Origin: Deltaproteobacteria bacterium
GTDB lineage: Bacteria; Myxococcota_A; Polyangia; Polyangiales; JADJMO01
DNA: 47,984 nucleotides
Reading direction: 5' to 3'
NCBI GenBank assembly: GCA_016182965.1
Contig: JACPFM010000118.1
Span: forward strand, 1 to 47,984
The notes under the pieces were generated by a model. The model searched no databases. It saw nothing but the letters and a program-made list of their open reading frames with translations, and was not told the origin of the DNA. The translations under genes and the position numbers were made by a program. Within the stretch, counting starts at the first letter, position 1. Every line of letters starts with the position of its first letter. Of the stretch, positions 47,425-47,984 are shown piece by piece.

Positions 47425-47871
47425 TCAGACCTCGAGGTTGAGCGCCTGCGGCTTCTGCGCAGCGTGCGGGTGATCCGGCGTCGCGTAGACGTGGAGCTTC
47501 TTGATAATCTGTCGGCCGAGGACGTTGTGGGGCAGCATGCCCTTGACGGCCTTCTCGATCGGCAGCTCCGGCTTGCGCTGGAGCACCACGCGGTACGGCA
47601 CGGCCTTGAAGCCGCCCGGGATGCCCGAGTGGTGATAGTAGAACTTCTTGTCGAGCTTCTGCCCCGTGAGCAGGACCTTGTCGGCGTTCACCACGACGAC
47701 GTGGTCGCCCGTATCGATGTGGGGCGTGAACGTCGGCTTGTGCTTGCCACGCAGGACGCGGGCGATTTCCGAGGCGAGCCGACCGAGGGGCTTCCCGGCC
47801 GCATCGACGACGAACCAGGCACGCGAGGCCTGGGCCGAGGCGGTGGTAGCAACGAACGAACGCGTAGACAT
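47425..47871 (-). CDS. rplM: 50S ribosomal protein L13
   Basis: 148 residues. Conserved parts are WFVVDAAGKPLGRLASEIARVLRGKHKPTFTPHIDTGDHVVVVNADKVLLTGQKLDKKFYYHHSG and the signature ...PIEKAVKGMLPHNVLGRQIIKKLHVY. L13 is an early assembly protein of the large subunit. The SD is CAGGAG, 10 nt before the ATG. It is first gene of the rplM-rpsI operon. Confidence 0.97.
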   Translation of the reverse strand: MSTRSFVATTASAQASRAWFVVDAAGKPLGRLASEIARVLRGKHKPTFTPHIDTGDHVVVVNADKVLLTGQKLDKKFYYHHSGIPGGFKAVPYRVVLQRKPELPIEKAVKGMLPHNVLGRQIIKKLHVYATPDHPHAAQKPQALNLEV

Positions 47872-47904
47872 GGCCGAAAAGCTCCTGAACGGGAGGGGGG
47901 CGGA

Positions 47905-47933
47905 ACCTTAGAGGACGGTTTCGGCCTTGTCAA
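47905..47933 (-). promoter_or_regulatory. rplM-rpsI promoter
   Basis: Minus strand: perfect TTGACA (47933-47928), 17-nt spacer, TAAGGT (47910-47905), predicted start near 47898, about 27 nt before the rplM ATG. The best sigma-70-type promoter in the window. Confidence 0.7.
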
Positions 47934-47984
47934 CTGTCACGGTCAGAGGGAGCGCCTCTGTCGCTCCCCCCGACACCCCCCACC

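Overview
The window is about 48 kb of very GC-rich DNA (mostly GC-ending codons, many long antisense open frames that are only shadows). The gene content points to a Myxococcota genome, probably close to the Polyangia. Pointers are the many lipoproteins with parallel-beta-helix, FG-GAP or beta-propeller folds, an AgmX/PglI/GltJ-type zinc-ribbon + GYF protein, a PilZ protein of the TIGR02266 type, an HD-GYP protein, an NtrC-type regulator, a Ser/Thr kinase remnant and a DUF6184-like lipoprotein. This assignment rests on recognition of families, not on a search. Core genes (rpsI, rplM, rpoZ, mutS, mutM, dtd, rsmE, kup, RNase E/G, two tRNA-Ser) show that this is ordinary chromosome.

Layout. 1-10.2 kb, minus strand: a small lipoprotein, mutM, a right-handed beta-helix lipoprotein, a metallo-beta-lactamase protein overlapping an FG-GAP/UnbV lipoprotein, the C-terminal stub of a Ser/Thr kinase, RNase E/G with a split S1 domain, dtd overlapping a 20-cysteine protein, and a small helical protein. 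10.7-14.0 kb, plus strand: an operon joined by 4-nt overlaps (isopropylmalate/isocitrate-type dehydrogenase, C45-like Ntn hydrolase, rsmE), then glutamate dehydrogenase facing it across a shared hairpin. 15.3-24.6 kb: a signalling and envelope block with a GAF/HD-GYP protein, a lipoprotein, an M48-like protease with Pro-Gly-rich ends, a GltJ-like protein, a GspE-N/receiver/TPR protein and a PilZ protein. 24.8-29.5 kb: a lipoprotein, an NtrC-type regulator, two atypical receiver/HTH proteins, a solitary beta-class DNA methyltransferase and tRNA-Ser(GCU). 29.5-33.9 kb: a lipoprotein, a SAM methyltransferase, a THEP1/DUF2478-like NTPase and, divergently, a small zinc ribbon followed by a methyltransferase/nuclease-like pair that looks like a restriction-modification system, ending at tRNA-Ser(UGA). 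34.0-38.0 kb: a short KdpD-like kinase, KdpE and the Kup potassium transporter in one operon. 38.1-46.9 kb, plus strand: rpoZ, two beta-propeller lipoproteins, mutS, an outer-membrane barrel and a DUF6184-like lipoprotein. 47.0-47.9 kb: rplM-rpsI with a clear promoter and terminator.

Most notable: (1) the methyltransferase/nuclease-like pair at 31991-33891 with a palindromic operator-like site upstream; (2) four intergenic elements built from inverted arrays of the heptamer AGTCGTC, one lying between 20-bp direct duplicates; (3) a KdpD lacking its N-terminal sensor part, wired to Kup instead of the Kdp ATPase; (4) a cluster of cyclic-di-GMP and motility-type proteins; (5) a CxxC-saturated protein coupled to dtd; (6) a -10-like motif placed 7-9 nt before the ATG of five genes, which suggests leaderless transcripts. 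No prophage, CRISPR array, rRNA, complete transposon or biosynthetic cluster was seen.
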